Of a stretch of DNA of 64,000 nucleotides, positions 43,004-51,415 are shown one piece after another. The stretch is taken from the NCBI RefSeq assembly GCF_010731595.1, contig NZ_AP022582.1, positions 2,170,001 through 2,234,000 of the forward strand, written 5' to 3'. The position numbers and the translations under genes are program-made. Position 1 is the first letter of the stretch. Every line of letters begins with the position of its first letter. Below the pieces are notes generated by a model, which was not told where the DNA came from, did no database searches, and saw nothing but the letters and a program-made list of their open reading frames with translations. This DNA comes from Mycobacterium seoulense. Its GTDB lineage: Bacteria; Actinomycetota; Actinomycetes; Mycobacteriales; Mycobacteriaceae.

Positions 43004-43073
43004 CTCGCCAATCCCGGTTCTTAGCAACAACTCTCGGTAGAAGCCTGGGGGTGGTGGCGGCGCCGCTGAACGC

Positions 43074-43817
43074 CTAGCCCGTGACCGCCAGCACCGCTTC
43101 GGCCAGCTCGGGTCGGCATACCACCAAATCCGGCAGCTTCGGGTCGGGCCGGTTGTAGGCCAGGGCGGATCCGTCGATGCGCGACGTATGCAGACCGGCG
43201 GCCCGGGCCACGGCCACCGGGGCGGCCGAGTCCCATTCGAATTGGCCGCCGGCATGCACGTAGACATCGGACAGTCCCTGGACAAGCGACGCGACCTTGG
43301 CTCCGGCCGAACCCATCTCCACCAGCACCCCGTCCAGCGCGTCGCGGACGGTCAGGGCGATGGCCGGCGGCCGGGTACGTGACACAACGATGCGCGGCTT
43401 GCCCGGCGCCGCGGGCGGCGAATCGACGTCGGGGGTGGCCAGGGTGATGCCCTGCGCCGGCAGTGCCACCGCACCGGCAACCAACTCGCCCGCCTCCCAC
43501 AGCGCGACGTGCACCGCCCAATCGTCGCGCCCGAGTTCGGAGAATTCCCGCGTGCCGTCCAGCGGATCCACGATCCACACTCGCTCCGAGCGCAACCGGA
43601 CCGGGTTGTCGGCCCCCTCCTCGGAGAGCACCGCGTCCTCGGGCCGGGCTTCGGCGAGCGCCGCCATCAGGAAATCGTGGGATCGCTTGTCTCCCGCGGC
43701 TTTCCGTTCGCTTGCGTCCGCATCGGCGAACTCTTCGCGGACCGTGAGCAGGAGCCGCCCGGCCTCGGTCGCCAACCGCGCTGCCAGTTCGTGGTCATCC
43801 ATCAGTTGCTGGGCCAT
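43074..43817 (-). CDS. cysQ: CysQ-like 3'-phosphoadenosine 5'-phosphatase / inositol monophosphatase family
   Basis: 247 aa from ATG 43817. An earlier start at 43847 would run through the operator-like palindrome. Metal-binding motifs of the Li-sensitive phosphatases are clear: VLSEEG, VWIVDPLDGTREF, and HAGGQFEWDSAAPVAVARAAG. GRDDWAVHVALW and the order of motifs match M. tuberculosis CysQ (Rv2131c) more than plain inositol monophosphatases. It would hydrolyse PAP/PAPS or related substrates and so touch sulfur assimilation. May be a second copy. Confidence 0.83.
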   Translation of the reverse strand: MAQQLMDDHELAARLATEAGRLLLTVREEFADADASERKAAGDKRSHDFLMAALAEARPEDAVLSEEGADNPVRLRSERVWIVDPLDGTREFSELGRDDWAVHVALWEAGELVAGAVALPAQGITLATPDVDSPPAAPGKPRIVVSRTRPPAIALTVRDALDGVLVEMGSAGAKVASLVQGLSDVYVHAGGQFEWDSAAPVAVARAAGLHTSRIDGSALAYNRPDPKLPDLVVCRPELAEAVLAVTG

Positions 43818-43827
43818 CACAATCCTT

Positions 43828-43850
43828 AAGTTGGTAGCGTTGACCAACTT
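43828..43850. promoter_or_regulatory. candidate operator upstream of the cysQ-like gene
   Basis: AAGTTGGT and ACCAACTT form a perfect 8-bp inverted repeat with a 7-bp spacer, 11 bp upstream of ATG 43817 and 67 bp before the divergent GTG at 43918. The TGGT/ACCA core recalls GntR (FadR-type) sites, though no GntR gene is near. Confidence 0.55.
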
Positions 43851-43917
43851 TACCCTGCCGAGTCACCGCCGACGGGCACCACCCCGGGAGGAACGGTCCG
43901 GTCGTAATCTGTTGAAC

Positions 43918-44535
43918 GTGAGCGGGGGCAACGTTCCTTTGTTGAGCCGACTGGGACGCATTCCACGGGGGCGTCTGATCGTGATCGGCAGCGTCTCGGC
44001 GCTCGCGCTGGTCGGCGTGCTCGCTTTTGTGTGCGTCAAGCTGACCCAGGGCAGTCAAGCCGCCGCCCCGGCCACGTCCCAGCCGCCACCGCCGCAGAGC
44101 TTCGCCATCCCGGGCTGCTACAACCTGTCCGTTCCGCCCGTCGAGCGTCCGAAGCGACTCAACGTGCTGGGCTGCGCGAGCGTCGCCGTTGCGCTGCAAG
44201 ACATGTCGTGGAGCTCGTGGGGGCCGCAGGGCGCCGACGGGACCGGCACCGCCGTCTTCAAGGTCTGCGACCCGAATTGTGCGGCCGGGTATCAGCTCAC
44301 CGAGCCGGTTGTCGTACACGCGTGGAATCCGCAACCGCCGCGGCGCGAAGCCATCTGCCAGGCGGGCCTGGACATCTTTGCCGACATGATCCTGGCCTTC
44401 CCCAAGGGCGTCCCCCCACCAAATGTGCAGAAGATGAACGCCCAATACAACGGACTGCCGGCGGTGCACTTCGCCAATTACTCGAGCGGCGATACCCGCG
44501 GGACCCAATTCATCGGCTACACGTTCTGCAACTAG
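43918..44535 (+). CDS. membrane-anchored exported protein of unknown function
   Basis: 205 aa from GTG 43918. Short cytoplasmic start, one membrane anchor (RLIVIGSVSALALVGVLAFVCV), a Pro/Gln-rich linker, then an extracytoplasmic domain with six Cys (GCYNLSV, LGCASVAV, KVCDPNCAAGY, EAICQ, FCN). No known family. It ends directly at the stop of the convergent thiolase gene. Confidence 0.7.
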   Translation: MSGGNVPLLSRLGRIPRGRLIVIGSVSALALVGVLAFVCVKLTQGSQAAAPATSQPPPPQSFAIPGCYNLSVPPVERPKRLNVLGCASVAVALQDMSWSSWGPQGADGTGTAVFKVCDPNCAAGYQLTEPVVVHAWNPQPPRREAICQAGLDIFADMILAFPKGVPPPNVQKMNAQYNGLPAVHFANYSSGDTRGTQFIGYTFCN

Positions 44536-45711
44536 CTAGACCTCGATGACGACGGCGCCGCCCTGGCCGCCGCCCGCACACATGGCCGCGACACCGATGC
44601 CGCCGCCCCGGCGAGCCAGCTCATAGGCCAGCGTGGTCACCATGCGCGCGCCCGACGCCGCGATGGGGTGGCCGAGGCTGCAGCCGCTACCGGAGAAGTT
44701 CACCTTCTCCTCGTCGATTCCGTACTCCCGGCACGCGGCGATCGGCACGGAGGCGAACGCCTCGTTGATCTCCCACAGCGCCACGTCGTTGACCGACAGA
44801 CCCGCCCGCTGCAGCACCTTGCCGATGACCTTGACGGCCCCCAGCCCGGTGTCCCTGGGGGCGACACCCGCGGCCGCCCACGCCCGGACCGTGGCCATCA
44901 CGTTGAGGTTCTCGGCCGCGGCGTAGTCGCGATCGACAAGGGCGACCGCCGCGGCGGCGTCGTTGGTGCCGCTGCTATTGCCCGCGGTGATCGAGAATCC
45001 CTCGATCTCGGGGTGCAGCACTTTGAGCGCGGCGAGCTTTTCGACGGTGGTGTCCCGGCGGGGATGCTCGTCGACGGAGAAGTCGATCACCGAACCGTCG
45101 AACTGCGTGACCTTCAGCGGGACGATCTCGTCGAGGAACTTGCCCGCGTCCATCGCGGCGATGGCGCGCTGGTGCGACCGGGCGGCCCAGGCGTCCATCT
45201 CCTCGCGACTGATCCCGACCGCCTGCGCCGTATTCCAGCCCACGGTGATCGACATGTCTTTAGCCGGAGCGTCGGGGGTCTCGACGTGGGTCGGCGGCAT
45301 CCACTGCTCCTCGAACTTCAGCTCCGGGCCGGGGATGCGCCAGTTCGTCAGCGGGGTCATCGACAACGACTGCACCCCACCCGCGATGAGCACGCGTTCC
45401 ATCCCGGAGCCGATCTGGGCGGCGGCGTTGCCGATGGCGGTCAGGCTGCCGGCGCAGTGCCGGTTCACCGATTGACCGGGAATGTCCTCCATGCCGGTCG
45501 CCGTGGCGGCATACCGCGCCAAATCCCCACCGCCATAATGCGATTCGGCGAAGATGATGTCGTCGATGGCGGACGGGTCGACGCCGGACCTGCGCACCAC
45601 CTCCGGAAGCACCGTGGTGATCAGCGTCTCGGGCGGCGTGTTGACGAGCGTGCCCTTGAAGGAGCGGCCGATCGCCGTCCTCACCGCTCCGACAATGACG
45701 GGTGTAGCCAT
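44536..45711 (-). CDS. acetyl-CoA acetyltransferase (thiolase)
   Basis: 391 aa from ATG 45711. Active-site Cys in NRHCAGS (~residue 89), NEAFA, the GHPIAASGAR His motif and the C-terminal CAGGGQGGA are all present. It condenses or cleaves acyl-CoA in fatty-acid or steroid breakdown. Which physiological direction is unclear because it stands alone. Confidence 0.92.
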   Translation of the reverse strand: MATPVIVGAVRTAIGRSFKGTLVNTPPETLITTVLPEVVRRSGVDPSAIDDIIFAESHYGGGDLARYAATATGMEDIPGQSVNRHCAGSLTAIGNAAAQIGSGMERVLIAGGVQSLSMTPLTNWRIPGPELKFEEQWMPPTHVETPDAPAKDMSITVGWNTAQAVGISREEMDAWAARSHQRAIAAMDAGKFLDEIVPLKVTQFDGSVIDFSVDEHPRRDTTVEKLAALKVLHPEIEGFSITAGNSSGTNDAAAAVALVDRDYAAAENLNVMATVRAWAAAGVAPRDTGLGAVKVIGKVLQRAGLSVNDVALWEINEAFASVPIAACREYGIDEEKVNFSGSGCSLGHPIAASGARMVTTLAYELARRGGGIGVAAMCAGGGQGGAVVIEV

Positions 45712-45879
45712 GTTTTCAACCTCGGACGGTCTGGCTGCGGTCGGCAGCGCGGGTGTCGACAGATGATGCGAATCGTAACAAATACCGTATGGCCAATAGT
45801 AAACGGCCTGAGTCGACGTGGAGCGGGTGGTGAAGAGGGCCGACCCGGCGTGTCTTCGGGCACGGGACACAATGGATCG

Positions 45880-46272
45880 ATGACAACCCGATCAGCCGCC
45901 GAGCGTGACGCCACCCAGCTGTCCGCTTACCGGCTTGCGGCGATGCTCCTCGGGGTGGGGACGCTGCACTTTGTGGCGCCCCAGCCGTTCGACACGATCG
46001 TTCCCGCCGAGCTGCCGGGAAACGCACGGTTCTATACCTACGCGTCGGGCGTGGCCGAGCTGGGTGTCGGGGCGGCGTTGCTGCCACGACGCACCCGGCG
46101 ATCGGCCGCGCTCGCGGCGGCCGTGTTGTTCCTCGGGGTGTTCCCGGCGAACGTCAACATGTGCCGGTTGTGGTGGAACAAGCCCTGGCCGATGCGGATC
46201 GCCGCCCTGGCCCGGCTGCCGTTACAGGTCCCCATGATCACCACTGCGCTCAAAATCAGCCGCAACGGCTGA
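45880..46272 (+). CDS. DoxX-like membrane protein
   Basis: 130 aa from ATG 45880, divergent from the thiolase. About four membrane segments with LAAMLLGVGTLHFVAPQPFDTIVP and YASGVAELGVGAALLP, plus NVNMCRLWW typical of the DoxX/MauE group. Role unknown, perhaps linked to redox or thiol handling as for other DoxX proteins. A hairpin follows it. Confidence 0.75.
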   Translation: MTTRSAAERDATQLSAYRLAAMLLGVGTLHFVAPQPFDTIVPAELPGNARFYTYASGVAELGVGAALLPRRTRRSAALAAAVLFLGVFPANVNMCRLWWNKPWPMRIAALARLPLQVPMITTALKISRNG

Positions 46273-46277
46273 CGCCC

Positions 46278-46303
46278 ACGGCTGTCACATGTGCCACAGC
46301 CGT
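46278..46303 (+). terminator. hairpin after the DoxX-like gene
   Basis: ACGGCTGT (46278-46285) pairs perfectly with ACAGCCGT (46296-46303), beginning 5 nt after the stop codon. No T-run follows. Confidence 0.45.
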
Positions 46304-46324
46304 CCCTGCCGGACGGGACACTGG

Positions 46325-46410
46325 AAGTTGCCCGCCTCTCAGCGACAATGCGCATGTGGGACCGGCTCTGCATTCGTCGCCAGGGTTTGTCGCTCTGAGG
46401 CGGGCAACTT
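46325..46410. repeat. 24-bp near-perfect inverted repeat
   Basis: The 24-nt arms 46325-46348 and 46387-46410 are complementary except for two adjacent positions, with a 38-nt loop. The arms begin AAGTTGCCCGCCTC. It fills most of the gap between the DoxX-like and SnoaL-like genes and is much longer than a usual terminator. Confidence 0.75.
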
Positions 46411-46512
46411 GTGGGTCTCCCAGCGCGCGGACCCGTGTGGCCGCTGTGACCGATGAGAGGTCAGCAGAATCGATTTCGCGGAAATAAGCAGTCCCTCGCA
46501 GAAAGACAAACC

Positions 46513-46983
46513 ATGGATTCAGCGCAAGCGAATGTCGAACTCCTCAAGGCGTGGCTGGACGCCCACAACCGCGGTGACATCGCCGCGCTCGACTACATGT
46601 CGGACGATGTCGAGATCGTCGAGATGCCAACCGGTGTCGTCTGGCGCGGGCGGCAGGACATGGAGAACCTCGCCCGGTTGGCTTATTCCCGCAAGAGTCA
46701 CAAGAGACTGGCTCACGTCTTTGCCACAGAAACGGCTGCGTGCGTGGAATACGTCACCGTCGTACCGATGACAGGCGAAGTGAGCCGGTTCGAGAAGGAA
46801 TGGGGTCTGCACGGAATCGATATTTCGAATGCTGCACCCACCAGCGACGTGTTCGAGCTGCCTGTTTGCTTCGTATGCGAGATCAAGAACGGCAAGATCC
46901 ATCGCGCACGGGAGTACTGGGACGCCGCCAGCCTGGCTCGTCAGCTGGGAGTGTCTGAGCAGCAAGGCAATTCAGGCCGCTGA
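46513..46983 (+). CDS. SnoaL-like/NTF2-fold protein
   Basis: 156 aa from ATG 46513. LLKAWLDAHNRGDIAALDYMSDDVEIVEMP and IKNGKIHRAREYWDAASLARQLG are the start and end of a SnoaL/ketosteroid-isomerase-like fold. Base composition is less GC-rich than its neighbours (many AAG, TTT and GAA codons), which may reflect recent gain. Stand-alone; enzyme or binding function unknown. Confidence 0.75.
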   Translation: MDSAQANVELLKAWLDAHNRGDIAALDYMSDDVEIVEMPTGVVWRGRQDMENLARLAYSRKSHKRLAHVFATETAACVEYVTVVPMTGEVSRFEKEWGLHGIDISNAAPTSDVFELPVCFVCEIKNGKIHRAREYWDAASLARQLGVSEQQGNSGR

Positions 46984-47017
46984 CAAAACACCACCGCATC
47001 GTCGGCGCGCAGGGCCG

Positions 47018-47605
47018 TCATACGCTGGCCTCGACCGAGCGCCCGAGGTAGGCCAGGAGTCGAGCCGTCGGTGTCGCGTCATCCGGCGCAGCTTGGGCCG
47101 GTCCGAATCCACCGGGTCGCCGCAACATGTGCTCCGGCAGCGGCTCCACCAGATCGCGGCACAGCCCCAGCAGGTCATCGGGCAGCTCGATCAGCCGCCC
47201 TTGTGAGCGGTGGATGTCCCACGCGTGCAGGGCGAGGTCCGAGACCGGAAACACCAGCGCTCGGCGTAAGGGGACCTGACCTTCGGGGGATTTCCGCATC
47301 CCGTCGAGGTCGGCGCCCGGCAGTGCTTCGTGCAGCCGCGTCGCCAGTTCACGAAGCCGCGCGGCCGGGTCGTCGCAAACCCAGTCCGACGGTTGAGAGG
47401 GACGATCCCAGATTTCGCCGTCCTCGACCAGCGTCACCACTTTCGCTGCGCTGCCGGTCACGTGACCCACCAGATCGCGCAAGCTCCAGCCCTCGAGGTT
47501 AGACGGCCGGTCCCAGCCCTCCGACGGAATCTGGTCGACGGCGTCGATGAGCAGGCCGAGCGCTTCGGCAGCCAGCACCCCGATGCGGGAGGTTGTGTCG
47601 TCCAT
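47018..47605 (-). CDS. TIGR03086-like metal-binding protein (DinB/MDMPI superfamily)
   Basis: 195 aa. ATG 47605 is preceded by AAGGAG. EGWDRPSNLEGWSLRDLVGHVTGSA at the N-terminus, FPVSDLALHAWDIHRSQGR in the second half and PEHMLRRPGGFGPA near the end. The His residues are likely metal ligands. Same superfamily as 5015-5656 and 57384-58004 but a different branch. Mycothiol-dependent activity is possible, not shown. Confidence 0.78.
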   Translation of the reverse strand: MDDTTSRIGVLAAEALGLLIDAVDQIPSEGWDRPSNLEGWSLRDLVGHVTGSAAKVVTLVEDGEIWDRPSQPSDWVCDDPAARLRELATRLHEALPGADLDGMRKSPEGQVPLRRALVFPVSDLALHAWDIHRSQGRLIELPDDLLGLCRDLVEPLPEHMLRRPGGFGPAQAAPDDATPTARLLAYLGRSVEASV

Positions 47606-47694
47606 GTCGTGGGATCTCCTTAGCAGGGCGCACGCACGGGTCACGTACCGTCCAGAAGTCTAGGGGCACAACACCGGCTACCCAGGAGGCCTTG

Positions 47695-48582
47695 GTGGGC
47701 AAGACAGACATCGCAGCGGTTCTCGCGATCGCCGCCGCCCTGATGGTCGGCATCGGGGACGTCATCCAGCAGCGATCCGCCCAACAGGTCACCGACAAGC
47801 CGGTCGGCACCCTGGACCTGTTTCGCCGGCTGCTGCGTGACCGTCGATGGTGGACCGGCAGCCTGGTGGCCGGCGCCGGGTTCGGGTTCCAGGCCGCGGC
47901 GCTCGACCTGGGGTCGGTGGTGCTCGTGCAGGCGCTGCTGGTGACGTCGTTGTTGTTCGCGTTGCTCATCAACGCCCGGGTGAACCACCGCAGAATCACT
48001 GCCTGGCAAGCGCTTTGGGCGGTATTGCTGGCAGCCGCTGTCGCGGTGGTGGTGACTGTCGGCGATCCTCAGGAGGGCACGCCGCGGGGGTCGGTGCACA
48101 CATGGACCATCGTGGCGTTGGTCATGGGTCCGGCCCTGATCATGTGCGTGATCGGCGCGCGCATGTTCCCGGGCGCGGTCGGCGCGTTATTGCTTGGCCT
48201 GATGGCCGGCTCGCTGTGGGGATTGTTTTCGGTCTTGACCAAGGGCGTGGTCGACCAGCTCGACCACGGCATCCCGGCCCTGCTACGCATGCCCGAGGTC
48301 TACGTGTGGGTGGTGGTGGCGATTGCGGCCACCGCCTGGGAGCAGTCGGCGTTTCGGGCCGGCCCGCTCACCGCGTCGCTCCCGGCGGTGACCGTCGCCG
48401 AGCCGATCGTCGGATCGATTCTCGGTGTCACCGTGCTGGGCGAGACACTGCGGACCAACGACGTCGGGCTGGTGGCACTGGGCGTGTCGGTCGCGGTGAT
48501 GGCGGCCGCGACCGTGGCGCTGGCGCACAGCCAAGCCACCGCGGCGCCACCCGCCGGCGAAAAGCCCGCGGTATCAACCTGA
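47695..48582 (+). CDS. DMT-superfamily membrane transporter
   Basis: 295 aa from GTG 47695, 5 nt after CAGGAGG. Nine to ten membrane segments. The duplicated EamA-like halves include IAAALMVGIGDVIQQRSAQQV and the second-half ASLPAVTVAEPIVGSILGVTVLGE, a common DMT pattern. Substrate unknown. The 3' end overlaps the convergent VOC gene by 9 nt. Confidence 0.8.
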   Translation: MGKTDIAAVLAIAAALMVGIGDVIQQRSAQQVTDKPVGTLDLFRRLLRDRRWWTGSLVAGAGFGFQAAALDLGSVVLVQALLVTSLLFALLINARVNHRRITAWQALWAVLLAAAVAVVVTVGDPQEGTPRGSVHTWTIVALVMGPALIMCVIGARMFPGAVGALLLGLMAGSLWGLFSVLTKGVVDQLDHGIPALLRMPEVYVWVVVAIAATAWEQSAFRAGPLTASLPAVTVAEPIVGSILGVTVLGETLRTNDVGLVALGVSVAVMAAATVALAHSQATAAPPAGEKPAVST

Positions 48583-48960
48583 TCGGATGCGCGAGCCGAC
48601 ACGGTGCGCGGTTCCGTCCGGATCGACATAGGCGAATTCGCGCAACCCATATGCCGTGTCGTGCGGCGGCATCAGGCGGCCGCCGAGGTCTTCCAGCGCA
48701 CTCCACTGCGCGTAGAGCGCATCGGCGTCGCTGACGTAGAGGTACACGCTTGCGGCCGTGCGCAGCGGGTCGTGCTCGTCCCATTCGGTGAGGTGGATCG
48801 ACACCGATCCGCGGTCGGCGAACCCATAACGCTCGGGACCGTCGTACTTGCGCGCGTCGAACCCGAGTCGCCGATAGCGGTCGATCGCGGCATCGAGGTC
48901 TCGGACCGGGACGATCGGCGCCACCGAGGTGAAGGTGACTGCGGACACGCATGCGAACAT
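48574..48960 (-). CDS. glyoxalase/bleomycin-resistance (VOC) family protein
   Basis: 128 aa. SVAPIVPVRDLDAAIDRYRRLGF opens the fold and LREFAYVDPDGTAHRVGSR closes it. The metal-binding pattern (SIHLTEW, EFAYVDPDG) is present. A GTG start at 48948 is also possible. VOC proteins may isomerise, cleave or sequester small molecules; the target is not apparent. Confidence 0.85.
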   Translation of the reverse strand: MFACVSAVTFTSVAPIVPVRDLDAAIDRYRRLGFDARKYDGPERYGFADRGSVSIHLTEWDEHDPLRTAASVYLYVSDADALYAQWSALEDLGGRLMPPHDTAYGLREFAYVDPDGTAHRVGSRIRSG

Positions 48961-49094
48961 ATCGCTTGGCTCGGATTGTCCTCGCGGCAGAAGGCTGCTG
49001 TCGTAGGCTTCGTTGTCGAATAACTCGTGAGTACGCAGCGCGGTGGGGGCGCGCGAAATGCTTGAGAGGGGGCTCAGGCAGAAAGGGCCTCGAC

Positions 49095-49847
49095 ATGCGC
49101 CAGCTGAAAACTGCAGTCGCCGTAGCCGCCTCCGCCGGACTTCTGGTCGCCGGTTGCGGCCACAACGGCGGGGGCGGCACGGCCTCGCCGTCCACCACGG
49201 CCACCACCGCGTCGTCGAAGGATCCCCTGACGAAGGACCAGCTGGCCGCCCTCATGCTCAGCCCGACCGAGCTGGACACCGCGCTTGGCGTCACGGGTAC
49301 TTCGAGCGACCCGCCGAAAACCGCTCTGGAAGAAGACCCGGTCAAGCGCAGCGACTATACAGTTCCCGCCGAATGCAATTACGCCATCCGCGCGGCCCTG
49401 GCACCCGTTTATGCCGACAGCGGGAACAGCGCGGTTTACGGCTACCACGACGTCGCACCCGCTCCCCCGGGTTCGACCGAAATTGAAAGGCCGGACGTAG
49501 ATCAGTTCGTGGTGTTGTTTCCCTCACCGGATCAGGCGAGTGCGTTCTTCACCGCCTCGTCCCAGCGCTGGCCGGCCTGCGCCAACCGCCAGGACACCGT
49601 TCCCGCCGAGGGCGACCAACCGGAACTGCAGTGGAAGGTGGGACCAGTCACCAACGCCAACGGAGTTCTACGCGCCCCGGTGACCGTCACCGTCACCGGA
49701 AGCGGCGGGAACGTCACCATGCCGTGTCAGCGGGCACTGACCGTCCGCAAAAACGTCATCATCGACGTCGACGCGTGCCGCAAGGAGGTCGGAGATCTGG
49801 GCGTCAACATCGCCAACCAGATCGCTGCGAAGGTCGACAAGCAATAG
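49095..49847 (+). CDS. lipoprotein with PknH-like extracellular sensor domain
   Basis: 250 aa from ATG 49095. Signal peptide and lipobox LLVAGC (~residue 21), then a Thr/Ser-rich linker. The mature part starts KDQLAALMLSPTELDTALGVTG and ends ALTVRKNVIIDVDACRK-x2-DLGVNIANQIAAK, as in the PknH_C sensor family (LppH/LpqQ-type). Four Cys likely form two disulfides. It binds an unknown ligand at the cell surface. Confidence 0.83.
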   Translation: MRQLKTAVAVAASAGLLVAGCGHNGGGGTASPSTTATTASSKDPLTKDQLAALMLSPTELDTALGVTGTSSDPPKTALEEDPVKRSDYTVPAECNYAIRAALAPVYADSGNSAVYGYHDVAPAPPGSTEIERPDVDQFVVLFPSPDQASAFFTASSQRWPACANRQDTVPAEGDQPELQWKVGPVTNANGVLRAPVTVTVTGSGGNVTMPCQRALTVRKNVIIDVDACRKEVGDLGVNIANQIAAKVDKQ

Positions 49848-50080
49848 ATGGAGCAACGTACCCGCGCGAGCCCGCAGAACCCGGTTGGCCGTCCCGCGTT
49901 TACCTACCTGCGGTAGCTGTCCGCCGCGGTCACAGCGTACGATCTTGCGGCCGAACCCGGTCAAGCGACGACACTTGCGCCACCACCGATTCTGGCGGTA
50001 AGCCGTAGCTGCACGATGTCGCGACATGGCTTCATGCGGTCTGCTCGAAGGTCGGGTCGCGCGGCGTCGAAAGGGAACGA

Positions 50081-51415
50081 ATGAACGCATCGGAGACGGC
50101 GGCGAACGGTGGCGGGGAACGGCCGGTGATCCACCTCTCGCAGTTGCTGCGCGCCCCGGTACTTGCCCGGGCGGGCGAGACCGTGGGCCGGGTCGAGGAC
50201 GTGATCGTGCGGCTGCGCGGCACCGACGAGTATCCACTGGTGACGGGGATCGTTGCCGGGGTCGGCGGGCGGCGGGTGTTCATCGGCGTCAAATCCATCG
50301 ACGAGTTCGCCGCGGACCGAGTTCTGTTGACCAAGAACAAGGTTGACCTTCGCGGCTTCGAGCGCCGCACCGGTGAGGTGCTGTTGCGCGCCGATGTGTT
50401 GGGCCACCGGTTGATCGACGTGGCCAACGTGGAGCTGATACGCGCCTACGACGTGGAGCTGGAAGATACCGGCGCCGGATGGATGCTGACGCGCGTGGAC
50501 ACCCGGCGGCCGCCACGGTTGTTCGGGTTGATCAAGCCGTCCGGGGGGCACGCGGCTCGCGATTGGAAATCGTTCGAACCGCTGATCGGCGACGCGCGTT
50601 CCGACGCCGTGCGGCGCTTGTCGGACCGGTTCGGCGAGTTCAAAGCCGCCGAGATCGCCGACCTTCTCGAAGAGGCGGACAAGGCCGAGGGCGGCGAGAT
50701 CCTCGACCGGGTGCGCAGCGACCCCGAACTCGAAGCCGACGTGTTCGAGGAACTGGAGCCGGAGAAGGCGAGCCGTCTCCTCGATGGCATGCCGGACAAC
50801 GAGGTCGCCGCGTTGCTGGGCCGGATGCGGGCCGACGACGCCGCCGACGCGATCGCCGATCTGCGTCAGTCGCGGCGCCGGCGCGTGCTGGAATTGATGC
50901 CGGGCCCGCAGCGCACCAAGGTCATCACCCTGATGGGGTTCAATCCCGAGAGCGCCGGCGGGCTGATGAATGTCGACTTCGTCGCGTGCAGCGCCACCAC
51001 GACGGCGGCGGAAGCGGTGGGGCTGATCGCGACGGCCAGCACCATCCAGCCGGAGGCACTCATCAAGGTGCACGTCGTCGGTGAGGACAGACGGCTCGAC
51101 GGCGTGGTCTCGGTGATCACGCTGTTGCAGGCTGAGTCCGGTGAAACCCTTGAGCGGCTGATGGATTCGGACCCGGTGCGGGTCACCGCCGACGCCGACC
51201 TGACGGATGTCGCGTTGTTGATGGCCGACTTCAACCTCTACTCCATCCCGGTCGTCGACGAGCAGGACCGGGTACTCGGGGTGGTCACCGTCGACGACGT
51301 GCTCGAGGCGACCATCCCCGAAGACTGGCGTCGGCGTGAACCGGCACCGCGTCCCGTCCGCGAGCCCACCCCACCCGGCGACCACACGCGCGTGCCCGGG
51401 GGTAACGCGCTGTGA
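50081..51415 (+). CDS. PRC-barrel/MgtE-N/CBS protein, probable Mg2+ sensor
   Basis: 444 aa. Residues ~15-135 are two PRC-barrel-like segments (LARAGETVGRVEDVIV; LRADVLGHRLIDVANVELIR). Residues ~180-285 are MgtE_N-type repeats (EIADLLEEADKAEGGEIL, RLLDGMPDNEVAALLGRM). Residues ~295-425 are a CBS pair ending IPVVDEQDRVLGVVTVDDVLEA. There is no membrane channel, so it resembles the cytosolic Mg2+-sensing part of MgtE on its own. The stop overlaps the transporter start (GTGA), pointing to a shared complex or regulation. Confidence 0.8.
   Translation: MNASETAANGGGERPVIHLSQLLRAPVLARAGETVGRVEDVIVRLRGTDEYPLVTGIVAGVGGRRVFIGVKSIDEFAADRVLLTKNKVDLRGFERRTGEVLLRADVLGHRLIDVANVELIRAYDVELEDTGAGWMLTRVDTRRPPRLFGLIKPSGGHAARDWKSFEPLIGDARSDAVRRLSDRFGEFKAAEIADLLEEADKAEGGEILDRVRSDPELEADVFEELEPEKASRLLDGMPDNEVAALLGRMRADDAADAIADLRQSRRRRVLELMPGPQRTKVITLMGFNPESAGGLMNVDFVACSATTTAAEAVGLIATASTIQPEALIKVHVVGEDRRLDGVVSVITLLQAESGETLERLMDSDPVRVTADADLTDVALLMADFNLYSIPVVDEQDRVLGVVTVDDVLEATIPEDWRRREPAPRPVREPTPPGDHTRVPGGNAL

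Noticed and set aside
49848..50080. M-box (Mg2+) riboswitch before the MgtE-N/CBS gene
   Set aside because: Looked for because of the Mg2+ theme, but the conserved M-box segments were not recognisable; only a small CTACC-TGC-GGTAG stem is present.
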